A DNA stretch of 41,581 nt from Eximiradius proteiniborus. GTDB lineage: Bacteria; Bacteroidota; Ignavibacteria; Kapaibacteriales; UBA2268. Position 1 is the first letter of the stretch. Every line of letters begins with the position of its first letter. Location of the stretch: positions 1 to 41,581 of the forward strand of contig JAOAGZ010000016.1 in assembly GCA_026415495.1 (NCBI GenBank), written 5' to 3'. This document shows, in pieces, positions 9,293-18,024 of this stretch. A program made the position numbers and the translations under genes. Under the pieces are notes generated by a model. It worked only from the letters and a program-made list of their open reading frames with translations, did no database searches and was not told where the DNA came from.

Positions 9293-9961
9293 CTAATCTT
9301 CTTTTTCTTCTTCGTAAAGCTCTACGAAAATATTTTTTGAAATTTCATTTCCGATAATCTGACTTTCTCCATTAAAAAATACTGTAATTGGACCATTAAA
9401 TGGAGCTTTATCTACAATTCTAATTATAGTCGATGGCAAAATTTTCATTTTTTCGAAATAAGATAACATTTGTGGGTCATGGTCTGATAATCGTTTTACA
9501 ATTACTACATCGCCATTCCGAAAATTGACAAGTGGTTTCTCATTTGAAATTTCAATATCACCATCTTTTGAAGGAATTGGATGACCGTGTGGGTCATATT
9601 CAGGGTTGCCAAGAATTTCCTCAATTTTTTGTAAGAAATCCTTAGATACTACGTGTTCTAATCTGCAAGCTTCATCGTGAATTTTTTCGAGTGGGAATCC
9701 AAGAGCTTCCCTTAAATATAATTCTAACAATCTATGGTGGCGGATGATTTCTAATGCTATTTTTCTTCCTTCGTTTGTTAAGCGAACACCTTTATATGAA
9801 TTGTAATCAACAAGTTTCATGGATGCCAATCGTTTCAACATACCTGTAACTGATGCCCCAGAAATGTTCAATTCTTTTGCTATTGCTGTTGTAGAAACTG
9901 TACCATCTTCTTCAAGTTTATATATTGTTTTAAGGTAATCTTGAATTGCTTGACTTAACAT
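9293..9961 (-). CDS. DtxR/IdeR-type metal-dependent transcriptional regulator
   Basis: A 222-residue regulator. Residues 1-60 form a winged helix-turn-helix (STTAIAKELNISGASVTGMLKRL). Residues about 65-140 form the metal-binding/dimerisation domain, with His75/His76 and EACRLEH, placing Cys99, Glu102 and His103 at the positions of DtxR Cys102, Glu105 and His106. The Cys at that site resembles iron-sensing DtxR/IdeR more than manganese-sensing MntR, which has Glu there. Residues about 150-220 form a FeoA/SH3-like domain. The start follows GATGGAATAG. The neighbouring TonB receptor gene, across a tRNA gene, fits an iron-uptake regulon, and a DtxR-like palindrome lies upstream of that receptor. 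The metal specificity is an inference. Confidence 0.85.
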   Translation of the reverse strand: MLSQAIQDYLKTIYKLEEDGTVSTTAIAKELNISGASVTGMLKRLASMKLVDYNSYKGVRLTNEGRKIALEIIRHHRLLELYLREALGFPLEKIHDEACRLEHVVSKDFLQKIEEILGNPEYDPHGHPIPSKDGDIEISNEKPLVNFRNGDVVIVKRLSDHDPQMLSYFEKMKILPSTIIRIVDKAPFNGPITVFFNGESQIIGNEISKNIFVELYEEEKED

Positions 9962-10446
9962 AACTATTCCATCTTATTAATCTAACAATTTTTACTAAAC
10001 TAATAAATTTCTTAAATAAATCTAAATATTTTTTTCAAAATATTATAAATATCAATTATATCCTTTACGGGGAAGAAGTGAAAAAACGCGAAAGTGAATT
10101 AATGGGGGATGCAGTGAGGCACAGATAGAAATAGAGCGTCTTAAGCATAATATTCTTAAAGGAGTTGGTAATAAAAACTAAGAACAAAAACCAAAAACTC
10201 CAGATTAACACAATAAGAGTTACAAAAATTACAAAACTCTATTAAATGGTAATAAACAAATATCATTGAAACAAGAGCAATTATTGCGCTAACAAGCTTA
10301 ACTCTATACTTTTATTTCATTATATTTACAATATCTATTTTGTGTTAATTAACATAGATTATCTATAAAAATAGTAATCTATCATTACCAGATAAATTTC
10401 ATTTTTTTTTTATTAAGAAAAGTTATATTTTTGTATTCCAATTATT
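9962..10446. other. 485-bp intergenic region; possible decayed coding remnant and AT hairpin
   Basis: No intact gene is seen. Around 10065-10185 base composition is noticeably more G-rich than the flanks. Two short open stretches there overlap in different frames: one reads KKRESELMGDAVRHR-stop, the other SEAQIEIERLKHNILKGVGNKN-stop. Together they look like one helical peptide broken by a frameshift, but I cannot name a parent family. At 10354-10382 there is an AT-rich hairpin (ATAGATTA ... TAATCTAT with an inner CTAT/ATAG and an AAAA loop). It may be chance in such AT-rich DNA. Confidence 0.3.
10426..10433 (+). promoter_or_regulatory. Bacteroidota-type -7 element for tRNA-Leu(GAG)
   Basis: TATTTTTG matches the TAnnTTTG -7 consensus exactly and ends 13 bases before the mature tRNA 5' end. 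The second tRNA-Leu gene in this window has the identical octamer 14 bases before its 5' end. No clear TTTG is seen at the expected -33 distance, where there is a T-tract. Confidence 0.55.
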
Positions 10447-10529
10447 GCGGAAGTGGTGAAATTGGTAGACACGCCATCTTGAGGGGGTGGTGCTCCACGA
10501 GCGTAGGGGTTCAAGTCCCCTCTTCCGCA
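10447..10529 (+). tRNA. tRNA-Leu (anticodon GAG)
   Basis: A class II tRNA with a long variable arm. The acceptor stem is GCGGAAG pairing with CTTCCGC. The D-arm region is TGGTGAAATTGGTAGACA, the anticodon stem CCATC/GGTGG with loop TTGAGGG gives anticodon GAG, and the T-arm is GGGGTTCAAGTCCCC. The discriminator is A, typical of Leu. CCA is not encoded (the next bases are CAAA), so CCA would be added enzymatically. It would read CUC/CUU codons. Confidence 0.95.
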
Positions 10530-10530
10530 C

Positions 10531-10560
10531 AAAAAAAGCGTCTAAAAGACGCTTTTTTTT
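10531..10560. terminator. Rho-independent terminator after tRNA-Leu, also facing the TonB receptor gene
   Basis: GCGTCT-AAA-AGACGC forms a 6-bp GC-rich stem flanked by seven A on the left and eight T on the right. It starts one base after the tRNA 3' end and sits 17 bases beyond the minus-strand TonB receptor stop, so it can act on both strands. Confidence 0.9.
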
Positions 10561-10577
10561 ATTTCTGAAATCATTAT

Positions 10578-12863
10578 TTAGAATTCAAAACTGACTCCAA
10601 TACTTGGCAAAATTCCAATTGAACGACCGTATTCTATTCTATTTTCTTTGCTATTCCAACGCATATTAGAGACATTCTTCCTTCCATAGATATTTTGAAT
10701 ATCTAAATAAGTTATTAATGTGTATTTAGTGAAATTCCAGCGTTTATCGGCACGGAAATCTAAAGCATGGAAGGTTGGTAAGCGCTTTCCTAAATTATAA
10801 TTTTCCCAGTCTCTTTGACCATTAGATAAAAATGGCGTGGTCGGTTGTCCAGTAGCAATGCGAAACTTTGAACTTAATTCCCATTCTTGATTTATTCGGT
10901 ATCCTGCTGCTAGATTAAATATTATCCTACTGTCATAAGTACTTGGACGATATCCACCCTTAATTGATTTAAAGTTACTTTCGCTCAGAGTAAAGCTTAG
11001 CAGTCCATAAAGCGGGATTTCACTTAATTTTTTCTGAATGAAAATTTCAAAACCCCTCGAATATCCTTTACCTTCACTAAGTAACGGTTCGAGACCGAAT
11101 GGAATATCATTACTAATATCATCAAATCCATTAGGTGCAAGCACTGCATAAGGTCTCCATAATCTTGCCGGATAATTTGAATACCATTTGTGATAGACTT
11201 CAACTTGGACTTTGACATCTTCAAGTGGTGTGTGGTCATAAGCAAGAACCAATTGGTCCGCTTGGATAGCTTTAAGCCTCATATTTTCAGGTGTACCGAT
11301 TAACCAGATTTTAGAAGGTGATTGGTAGTATCTTCCTCCACTTACACTTATTGCCGAGACTGGATTTATTTGGTATAAGACAGAAATTCTGGGTGAAAAG
11401 AGCCATTTTCCCTCAACATAATTAAAATATTCAAGTCGTCCGCCTAAAGTAAATTTATGCTGACCTATTCCTTGTGTATAGCTAAAATATGTAGAATTTT
11501 GATATGTTTTAAATGTTGTATCAACTGATAATTCTTGCGGAATTCCATTATTATCAGTTCTGAAAAATCCAGCTACAAAGACATCATATCTCAATTTTGA
11601 TGCCCACTTTAGCTGATTTCCAAAAGTAAGCTGTCCGGTGTTTGTTACCATTAAATCAACATCTGTTCTTAATGATGTTTCGGCTTCACGTGAATCGTTT
11701 TGCAGTATTTTATTTAAATTTTCATCATTTTGAAATGTAGAATAGTCAGTCAAAGTTTGTCCAATAGTTACTGTGGTGAAGCCGTTTTCGAACAGGTGCT
11801 TCCAAGTAAGTCCAGAAAAATACTGTTTTTGGGTTGGTACCGCAACTCGACTGTTATCAAATCTATTTTCTTCATTATTATTATTTAATTTTACAGATCC
11901 TATTGCACCGATTGTTAAAAAAGATAAAGTGTTAGAGCTATTTAACCTTTGATTAAATTTTGCGTGAAAATCCCAATATTCTGGAATAAATGCAAAACCG
12001 GCTGCTTCAAAAATTAAGTCGAGATATGAACGTCTTGCACTGAACAAAAAAGAACCATTATCATTTGTTGGTCCTTCTAAATTCAAACCAAAACCTGTAG
12101 CTGAAAGTGTAGCTTTTCCACCAAATTGATTCTCATTACCATTTCTTAAGCTAATATTTGTAATTGAAGATACTTTGTCTCCATATTTTGCTCCAAATGC
12201 ACCTGCAGAAAATGATACTTCTCGTATAAAGTCGATGTTAATTATTGATAATGGACCTCCACCTGTGCCTTGCGAGCCAAAATGATTAATATTCGGTACT
12301 TCTATATTATCAACTACATAGAGGTTTTCAAACGGAGCACCGCCACGAACAATTAAATCGTTCCTACCTGCAGATGTAACTGCCACACCGGGCAATAATT
12401 GAGTAGCACGCAAGACATCTTCCTGAACACCTGGTGCTCGTCGAATATCTTCAGAATTTAATGTTTGTGTACTTGTAACAGTTTCGGCTTTTTTGATAAA
12501 GTAGCTCGAACGCACTTCTGCTCCTTCAAGCTGAATCACGCTTTCTGTGAGGTATATTTCTAAATTTACATTTTTCCCAGATGGTACGCTTGTGTTTGCA
12601 TTTACGTAAGTTTTGTATCCAACATAACTGAAGTGAACAGCATAAACACCTGGAGGTATGTTGCTAATAGCAAATGTTCCATTTCCACGTGTTATTGCTC
12701 CTAAATTTGTTCCAAGAACTCTAACTGTTACTCCAACAAGTGGTTTTTCATTCGTTCTTGATAAGACACGTCCCGATATTGTTCCTGCTGGTTGTTCTGA
12801 GGCATAAATTTCAATTGATACAATAAATATTAATAAAGCATATAGATATATTATTTTTTTCAT
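10578..12863 (-). CDS. TonB-dependent outer-membrane receptor with carboxypeptidase-like regulatory domain
   Basis: A 761-residue receptor. Residues 1-22 are a signal peptide. Residues about 27-110 form a CarboxypepD_reg-like domain (GTISGRVLSRTNEKPLVGV, GYKTY). Residues about 125-240 form the plug (RAPGVQEDVLRATQLLPGV, NDLIVRGG, VVDNIEVPN). The rest is a 22-strand-type barrel ending in the aromatic-terminated SIGVSFEF. Such receptors take up siderophores, cobalamin, metals or glycans using TonB energy. No SusD-like partner is present, so a polysaccharide-utilisation system is unlikely here. A DtxR-type regulator gene is next door and a DtxR-like palindrome lies about 95 bases upstream, both suggesting metal- or siderophore-linked uptake. 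The substrate is unproven. There is no clear Shine-Dalgarno. Confidence 0.9.
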   Translation of the reverse strand: MKKIIYLYALLIFIVSIEIYASEQPAGTISGRVLSRTNEKPLVGVTVRVLGTNLGAITRGNGTFAISNIPPGVYAVHFSYVGYKTYVNANTSVPSGKNVNLEIYLTESVIQLEGAEVRSSYFIKKAETVTSTQTLNSEDIRRAPGVQEDVLRATQLLPGVAVTSAGRNDLIVRGGAPFENLYVVDNIEVPNINHFGSQGTGGGPLSIINIDFIREVSFSAGAFGAKYGDKVSSITNISLRNGNENQFGGKATLSATGFGLNLEGPTNDNGSFLFSARRSYLDLIFEAAGFAFIPEYWDFHAKFNQRLNSSNTLSFLTIGAIGSVKLNNNNEENRFDNSRVAVPTQKQYFSGLTWKHLFENGFTTVTIGQTLTDYSTFQNDENLNKILQNDSREAETSLRTDVDLMVTNTGQLTFGNQLKWASKLRYDVFVAGFFRTDNNGIPQELSVDTTFKTYQNSTYFSYTQGIGQHKFTLGGRLEYFNYVEGKWLFSPRISVLYQINPVSAISVSGGRYYQSPSKIWLIGTPENMRLKAIQADQLVLAYDHTPLEDVKVQVEVYHKWYSNYPARLWRPYAVLAPNGFDDISNDIPFGLEPLLSEGKGYSRGFEIFIQKKLSEIPLYGLLSFTLSESNFKSIKGGYRPSTYDSRIIFNLAAGYRINQEWELSSKFRIATGQPTTPFLSNGQRDWENYNLGKRLPTFHALDFRADKRWNFTKYTLITYLDIQNIYGRKNVSNMRWNSKENRIEYGRSIGILPSIGVSFEF

Positions 12864-12957
12864 AATAAATTATTGTATTGTTTGACATATTTCAATAATA
12901 ATCACTATAACAAAGACGAAAGAAAAATACCATAATTTTAATCGAACCTAATAATGT

Positions 12958-12974
12958 TTTTAGCGAGACTAAAA
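12958..12974. promoter_or_regulatory. Candidate DtxR-family operator palindrome in the TonB receptor/MATE divergent region
   Basis: TTTTAG-CGAGA-CTAAAA is a perfect 6-bp inverted repeat with a 5-base centre. The TTAG/CTAA half-sites resemble those of DtxR-family boxes. It lies about 95 bases upstream of the TonB receptor start and about 35 bases upstream of the putative MATE -7 element, where it could control either gene. I saw no equivalent palindrome upstream of the dtxR-like gene itself. A weaker one, TTGACATATTTCAA at 12882-12895, lies just upstream of the receptor start. Confidence 0.35.
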
Positions 12975-13008
12975 TAACGAATTGTTTTTTCACTTATCTG
13001 TTATTGAT

Positions 13009-13016
13009 TAATTTTG
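13009..13016 (+). promoter_or_regulatory. -7 promoter element for the MATE gene
   Basis: TAATTTTG matches TAnnTTTG and lies 30 bases before the ATG at 13046. No properly spaced TTTG is clear upstream; a TTG at 12982 is slightly too far. Confidence 0.45.
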
Positions 13017-13045
13017 CGTAGAAATATTTTGTTGTGGTAATATTT

Positions 13046-14386
13046 ATGAAAAATATTAATAGGTTGGAAACTGAAAATATTGATTCATTGATTTGGAAGT
13101 TTTCAGTTCCTGCTATAGTCGGAATGGTTGCGAACGCATCATATAATGTAGTTGATAGGATTTTTGTTGGTCAAGGTGTTGGTTCCAATGCAATTTCTGC
13201 AATTACAATGACATTTCCTTTGTTGATGTTTACCTTTTCTTTTGCAATGTTATTTGGAATTGGATCAGGTGCTGTCGTTTCTCTTAAGCTCGGTGAAAAA
13301 CAGAAAAATATGGCAGAAAAAGCGTTGGGAAGTGCAGTTTTTTTAAGTGCTTCTGTATCATTATTCTTGACGCTTCTATATTATCTATTTCTTGATAAAA
13401 TTTTAGTGTTTTTTGGTGCTAAAGGTGAAATTTTAGAACTTTCCAGAGATTATCTTAATATTATACTTTTTGGAATTATATTTCAGATTACAGCTTTTGT
13501 ATTAAATGCAATTATTCGTGGTGAGGGAAATCCCAGAATAGCAATGTTTACAATGATAATTGGAGCTGTAAGTAATACGATTTTGGACCCTATTTTTATT
13601 TTTGGATTTGGATGGGGAATAAAGGGTGCTGCTTTTGCAACAGTTCTTGCTCAAATTATTTCTGCTATTTGGGTATTAGTATATTTCTTGACAGACAAAA
13701 GTTTTCTAAAACTTAATATTAAGAATATTCGACTTGATAAAACTATTTCCAAACAAATTATTGGAATAGGTTTTTCTCCGTTTATTATGCACGTTGCTTC
13801 AAGTGGAATATTTATTATTCTCAATAGTAGTTTTCTCTATTATGGTGGTCCGACAGCTGTTGCAGCAATGGGAATTATTAACAGCACAGTAATGTTTATT
13901 TTAATGCCTGTATTTGGATTAAATCAAGGTATTCAGCCAATAATTGGCTATAATTATGGGGCTAAGCAATTAGCAAGAGTCAAGAAACTACTTACTCGTG
14001 GAATTGTGTATGCTTCTATTGTATGCTTCGTAGGTTTTATATTGTTTATTTTGTTTCCTAAGGATGTTATTAGACTTTTTTCATCTAATGATACTGAATT
14101 ACTTGAAGTTGGAAGGCACGGACTTACAATTTATGTTCTGTCATTACCAATTATTGGTTTTCAGGTGATTTTAGGAGCGTATTTTCAAGCTATAGGTAAG
14201 CCATCTAAATCTATTATTCTTACATTAGCCAGACAAATTATTTTGATAGTTCCACTTGTAATTATTCTTCCTAAATTTTATGGATTAGATGGACTTTGGG
14301 CATTCGCACCGATTTCAGATTACCTTGCTGCTATTCTTGCTCTAACATTTCTATTTTCTGAAATCAGGAATCTTAAGAATAAATAG
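13046..14386 (+). CDS. MATE family multidrug/cation efflux transporter
   Basis: About 446 residues with some 12 predicted membrane helices in two related halves, typical of MATE Na+- or H+-coupled exporters. Characteristic stretches are IWKFSVPAIVGMVANASYNVVDRIFVGQ near the N-terminus and GLNQGIQPIIGYNYGA in the second half. These suggest the MepA/DinF-like side of the family. The ORF track uses GTG 13034, but ATG 13046 gives the usual short cytoplasmic N-terminus (MKNINRLETEN). It is divergent from the TonB receptor gene and shares a 180-base promoter region with it, including a candidate DtxR-like palindrome. A siderophore- or metal-linked export role is possible but speculative. No strong Shine-Dalgarno is seen. 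Confidence 0.9.
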   Translation: MKNINRLETENIDSLIWKFSVPAIVGMVANASYNVVDRIFVGQGVGSNAISAITMTFPLLMFTFSFAMLFGIGSGAVVSLKLGEKQKNMAEKALGSAVFLSASVSLFLTLLYYLFLDKILVFFGAKGEILELSRDYLNIILFGIIFQITAFVLNAIIRGEGNPRIAMFTMIIGAVSNTILDPIFIFGFGWGIKGAAFATVLAQIISAIWVLVYFLTDKSFLKLNIKNIRLDKTISKQIIGIGFSPFIMHVASSGIFIILNSSFLYYGGPTAVAAMGIINSTVMFILMPVFGLNQGIQPIIGYNYGAKQLARVKKLLTRGIVYASIVCFVGFILFILFPKDVIRLFSSNDTELLEVGRHGLTIYVLSLPIIGFQVILGAYFQAIGKPSKSIILTLARQIILIVPLVIILPKFYGLDGLWAFAPISDYLAAILALTFLFSEIRNLKNK

Positions 14387-14404
14387 ATTATATGCAAAAA
14401 ATAA

Positions 14405-14436
14405 AAAGGGACGCTTTGATTATTATGCGTCCCTTT
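14405..14436 (-). terminator. Hairpin terminator for the chemoreceptor gene
   Basis: AAAGGGACGC and GCGTCCCTTT form a 10-bp stem with a 12-base loop, between convergent genes. On the minus strand the stem is followed by TTATTTTTTGCA, a U-rich tract. On the plus strand the tail is not U-rich, so it mainly serves the minus-strand gene. Confidence 0.7.
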
Positions 14437-14454
14437 CCATTAGTTCGTGAAGTA

Positions 14455-17400
14455 TTATCCTAATTTGCTTTCCAACTGTTTTGCTCGATTTCTTGATAGT
14501 TGTCTCATTGGCATATTAGAACTGTATTCATCTATTTTAAATTGTCTCATTAAATCAGCCAATTGGTTTGTCATTTTGGCGAGGTCTTCGGCAGTATGAG
14601 CAACGTCTTCTACACGTTTAGCAGATTCTGCTGTAACTTGAGAAATAGAAGTTACATTTTTCGAAATTTGTTCGCTTGTAGCTGATTGTTCCTCGCTTGC
14701 TGCTGCTATTCGATTTATCATATCAATTACTTCTTGTGTAGAGTTAAGAATCTGCTTAAGAGATTGTCCTGCTTTGTCGGCAAGTTCGATGCCACTTGTA
14801 ACCTCAGTAGTTCCTTTGTTCATTGCAATTACTGCTGCTTCGGTTTCGCTTTGAATTCCTTTTATCATTACAGCAATTTGTTTTGTGGCTTCTGTTGTGC
14901 GTTCAGCAAGTTTGCGAACTTCGTCTGCAACTACAGCAAATCCGCGTCCTTGTTCACCAGCACGAGCTGCCTCGATTGCAGCATTGAGAGCAAGTAAGTT
15001 CGTTTGGTCTGCAATGTCGTCAATAACAGATATGATTTCGCCAATTTGCTTGCTTGATTCACCTAATTTTTCAATATTTTCAGCTGAGTTCTTGACTACT
15101 TTCGCAATATCACGCATTTTATCGACTGTTTGACTTACCACCTGACCGCCTTCCGAAGCAATACGTCCATTTTCTTGGGCAACTTCTGCTGTTTTGTTGG
15201 CAGCCATCGCATTTTCTGTAATAGTTCGAGACATTTGCTCTACTGCCGATGCTACTTCGTCCGCTTGTGCGCTTTGCTCTTGTGAGGCTGCTGCCAGTCC
15301 TTCAGCAGTTGCTGATATTTCAGTTGCTGAGCTTGCTGTATTATCAACCAATTCGTTTACTTGTCGGATAAGTCCGCTTAATGAATCAGCAAGCATATTA
15401 ATATCCTGCTTCAATTTTGCAAGGTCTCCACGGTAATCACCAAGCATTCTTGCAGTCAAATCGCCTGTTGCCATTATTCCAAGCACCTGATTTGCTTCTT
15501 TTATAGGCTCAATAACGGCATTTAGAGTATCATTAACACCCTGGACAATTTTACGGAAATCACCCTGATGTTTCAAAGCATCAGCCCGAGTATCCAGACG
15601 TCCATCAACAGCAGCAAGTGCAAGCAAATGAACATCAGAGATGAGCAAATTGATAGCGTCAATACAAGTATTCAAATTGTTTTTAATTTCGTTGAAATCA
15701 CCTTTGTATTCATCAGTGATTTTAGGAGGAATATCACCTTTAGAGATACGGTCGACATATTCAGCAGCAACGTTGAGAGGTCCAGTTACAGCATCCAGAG
15801 TATCGTTGATTCCTTTTACTAATTCATACCAAGCATTTTTGTATTTCGATAAATCTGCTCTGATATCCAATCTGCCTTCAACAGCACCTTTAGCAAGCAT
15901 TGATGTATCACCAAGTATTGAATATAAAATATCAATACAAGTGTTTATATTATTTTTGATAACATTAAAGTCACCTTTATAATTATCAGTTATTTTTATT
16001 AATTCCATACCGTTTGATACTCTGTGAAGAAAATCAGCAGCAACATTCATTGGATTTATTACATTATCCAAAGTTTTATTGACGCCTTCAATAATTTTTC
16101 TGAAATCACCTTGATGACGAATTGCCTCGGCTCTTGTTTTTAATTCTCCTTCTTCAGCGGCTTTGACTAACATTAATGAATCTTGAACGAGCAAATTGAT
16201 AGCGTCAATACAAGTATTCAAATTGTTTTTAATTTCATTGAAATCACCTTTATATTCATCAGTGATTTTAGGAGGAATATCACCTTTAGAGATACGGTCA
16301 ACATATTCAGCAGCAACGTTGAGAGGTCCAATAACGGCATCAAGGGTATCATTAACTCCTTGAACAATTTTACGGAAATCGCCTTGATGTTTCGAAGCAT
16401 CAGCCCGAGTATCCAGACGTCCTTCAACAGCAGCACGAGCAAGCGAATGAGCGTCAGAGACGAGCAGGTTAACAGCGTCGATACAGGTGTTCAAATTGTT
16501 TTTAATTTCGTTGAAATCGCCTTTATATTCATCAGTGATTTTAGGAGGAATATCACCTTTAGAGATACGGTCGACATATTCGGCAGTTACATTGAGCGGA
16601 CCTATTACGGCATCAAGAGTTGCATTAAAACCAAGAACTATGTTTTGATATTCACCTGCAAATTCACCAGAATTTCCTCGTGTATCAAGTTTGCCTTCAA
16701 CAGCAGCATTTGCAACACGGTTCATTTCCTTGAGTAATTTACCAATATTTTGGGACATTGTCTTCATAGCGTTGATTAACATACCCGTTTCATCTTTGGT
16801 ATTTGTTTCCAAATCTACATTCATATTACCCCGAGCAATATTTTCAGCTGCTTCTACAGCTTTGCCAATAGGTTTTGTAATTCCTCGAGTTACAAAAATT
16901 GCCATTAAAATTGCGATTAAAATTGACAGTGCACCGATGATAGACATTAAAGTAAACTGTGCGTTATAGGATTTTTCAGCATTTTGTGCTGTTTCATTAA
17001 ATAAATCACCTTGATAATTAATAATTTCGGTAATTTTATCGATATATGCGTTTTGAGCTTTTCTGAAATCACCAAAGAGATAGTCTTCAATTTCCTTTTT
17101 GTTTTTACTATCTATTAATTTAAGTAGTTTTTCACGAGCTCCAAAATAATCTTTTCTAATGATTGCCAATTCATTGAGGAGAAGTTTACCTTTTTCATCC
17201 TGTATATTAGCATTCAATGAATCCATTCTTTGTGAAACAATCTTTGCTGCTGGTTCGAGCCGCTTAATTTCATCATTACGAGTCTGAATATTTTCTGTTA
17301 TTATTGCATTTCTTACAGCGCGTGAAACGATATTCAATTGGTTTATTATATCATTAGCCCACACAGTTTTTTTAAATTTATCATATGCTAAGTCTTTTAT

Positions 17401-17505
17401 CTCTTTATTCATATTTGATGCTGTATTTAAACCCAAGTATATAATGACCAAGATCACAAATCCAAGAAAAGCAAAAGCAGTACCTAATTTCATACCGATT
17501 TTCAT
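14455..17505 (-). CDS. Methyl-accepting chemotaxis protein with tandem poly-HAMP module
   Basis: A 1016-residue chemoreceptor. Membrane helices are at about 8-26 and 193-215. Between them is an all-helical, four-helix-bundle-like sensor (about 30-190). A canonical HAMP follows ([15 protein letters not shown], about 207-260), then a tandem series of 91-residue units (about 260-720) resembling paired HAMPs, with [12 protein letters not shown] and [19 protein letters not shown] recurring. The C-terminal signalling domain (about 730-1000) contains the conserved hairpin [20 protein letters not shown] and [15 protein letters not shown], which contacts CheA/CheW. No CheB/CheR-binding pentapeptide is seen at the C-terminus. 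It starts after AGGAG, 18 bases downstream of cheW, so the two genes form an operon. The ligand is unknown. The antisense ORFs listed across it are shadows. Confidence 0.92.
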   Translation of the reverse strand: MKIGMKLGTAFAFLGFVILVIIYLGLNTASNMNKEIKDLAYDKFKKTVWANDIINQLNIVSRAVRNAIITENIQTRNDEIKRLEPAAKIVSQRMDSLNANIQDEKGKLLLNELAIIRKDYFGAREKLLKLIDSKNKKEIEDYLFGDFRKAQNAYIDKITEIINYQGDLFNETAQNAEKSYNAQFTLMSIIGALSILIAILMAIFVTRGITKPIGKAVEAAENIARGNMNVDLETNTKDETGMLINAMKTMSQNIGKLLKEMNRVANAAVEGKLDTRGNSGEFAGEYQNIVLGFNATLDAVIGPLNVTAEYVDRISKGDIPPKITDEYKGDFNEIKNNLNTCIDAVNLLVSDAHSLARAAVEGRLDTRADASKHQGDFRKIVQGVNDTLDAVIGPLNVAAEYVDRISKGDIPPKITDEYKGDFNEIKNNLNTCIDAINLLVQDSLMLVKAAEEGELKTRAEAIRHQGDFRKIIEGVNKTLDNVINPMNVAADFLHRVSNGMELIKITDNYKGDFNVIKNNINTCIDILYSILGDTSMLAKGAVEGRLDIRADLSKYKNAWYELVKGINDTLDAVTGPLNVAAEYVDRISKGDIPPKITDEYKGDFNEIKNNLNTCIDAINLLISDVHLLALAAVDGRLDTRADALKHQGDFRKIVQGVNDTLNAVIEPIKEANQVLGIMATGDLTARMLGDYRGDLAKLKQDINMLADSLSGLIRQVNELVDNTASSATEISATAEGLAAASQEQSAQADEVASAVEQMSRTITENAMAANKTAEVAQENGRIASEGGQVVSQTVDKMRDIAKVVKNSAENIEKLGESSKQIGEIISVIDDIADQTNLLALNAAIEAARAGEQGRGFAVVADEVRKLAERTTEATKQIAVMIKGIQSETEAAVIAMNKGTTEVTSGIELADKAGQSLKQILNSTQEVIDMINRIAAASEEQSATSEQISKNVTSISQVTAESAKRVEDVAHTAEDLAKMTNQLADLMRQFKIDEYSSNMPMRQLSRNRAKQLESKLG
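15331..16728 (-). repeat. In-gene tandem repeat, 91-codon (273-bp) period, five units
   Basis: Units begin at about receptor residues 268, 359, 450, 541 and 632. The same DNA string (TTTAGGAGGAATATCACC on the plus strand) occurs at 15721, 16267 and 16540, spaced 546 and 273 bases. Three copies of the [14 protein letters not shown] block are identical in protein. The fourth (unit 3, [14 protein letters not shown]) is divergent and the fifth unit degenerates in its second half. Near-identity at the DNA level points to recent duplication or gene conversion. Confidence 0.9.
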
Positions 17506-17523
17506 TTTGAATCTCCTCTACTA

Positions 17524-18024
17524 TTATTCATTATTTGAAATATTTTCAATTACATTTAAATCTTCGCCAGAAAGTATTTTTTCTAAATCAAGCAAAATTA
17601 GCAACCTGTCTTCGAGCTTTCCGACTGCAGTAATATACTCTGAATCAATGCCAGCAACCATAGGTGGTGGAGGTTCAGTAATGGAACTACTGATACGAAG
17701 AACTTCATTAACGCTATCGACTATAAAACCAATAACACGATTCCCGATTTCTACAACAATAATACGTGTTGCTTTGTCTGGTTCTTTCGGTGGAAAACCT
17801 AACCTTTTGCGTAAATTTACGACAGGGATTACCTGCCCGCGAAGGTTTATTATTCCTTCGACAAATGCAGGAGTATTTGGAACTCGAGTAATATTCATCA
17901 TACGATTGATACCCTGAATATTCAGAATATCAACAGCAAATTCTTCTTCCTCAATATGAAACGAAACTAATTGAAGAAGCTGTGATTGGGATGTGTCGGA
18001 TGTAGAAACTTGTTTCAATTCCAT
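17524..18024 (-). CDS. cheW: Chemotaxis coupling protein CheW
   Basis: A 166-residue CheW-domain protein that links chemoreceptors to the CheA kinase. Recognisable features are LVSFHIEEEEFAVDILNIQGI at the N-terminus, the VPNTPAFVEGIINLRGQVIPVVNLR core and FIVDSVNEVLRI. The gene sits immediately upstream of the chemoreceptor gene with an 18-base gap, so this receptor probably has a dedicated or co-regulated coupler. The start is preceded by GAGG. No cheA, cheY, cheB or cheR is in the window. A role in a non-motility (type IV pilus or developmental) pathway cannot be excluded. Confidence 0.92.
   Translation of the reverse strand: MELKQVSTSDTSQSQLLQLVSFHIEEEEFAVDILNIQGINRMMNITRVPNTPAFVEGIINLRGQVIPVVNLRKRLGFPPKEPDKATRIIVVEIGNRVIGFIVDSVNEVLRISSSITEPPPPMVAGIDSEYITAVGKLEDRLLILLDLEKILSGEDLNVIENISNNE

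Noticed and set aside
10354-10382. AT-rich hairpin upstream of tRNA-Leu(GAG) as a regulatory RNA or terminator
   Set aside because: The stem is all A/T apart from a few G/C pairs, has no U-tract and serves no upstream plus-strand gene; chance is likely in such AT-rich DNA.
15331-16728. Regularly spaced repeats that could suggest a CRISPR or satellite array
   Set aside because: The period is 273 bases, exactly 91 codons, and lies within one open reading frame of a chemoreceptor; these are protein domain repeats.
14686-16969. Plus-strand ORFs opposite the chemoreceptor gene (for example 16183-16737, 14686-14997)
   Set aside because: They are antisense shadows of the repeated HAMP-like and signalling sequence, with no start signals and low-complexity products.
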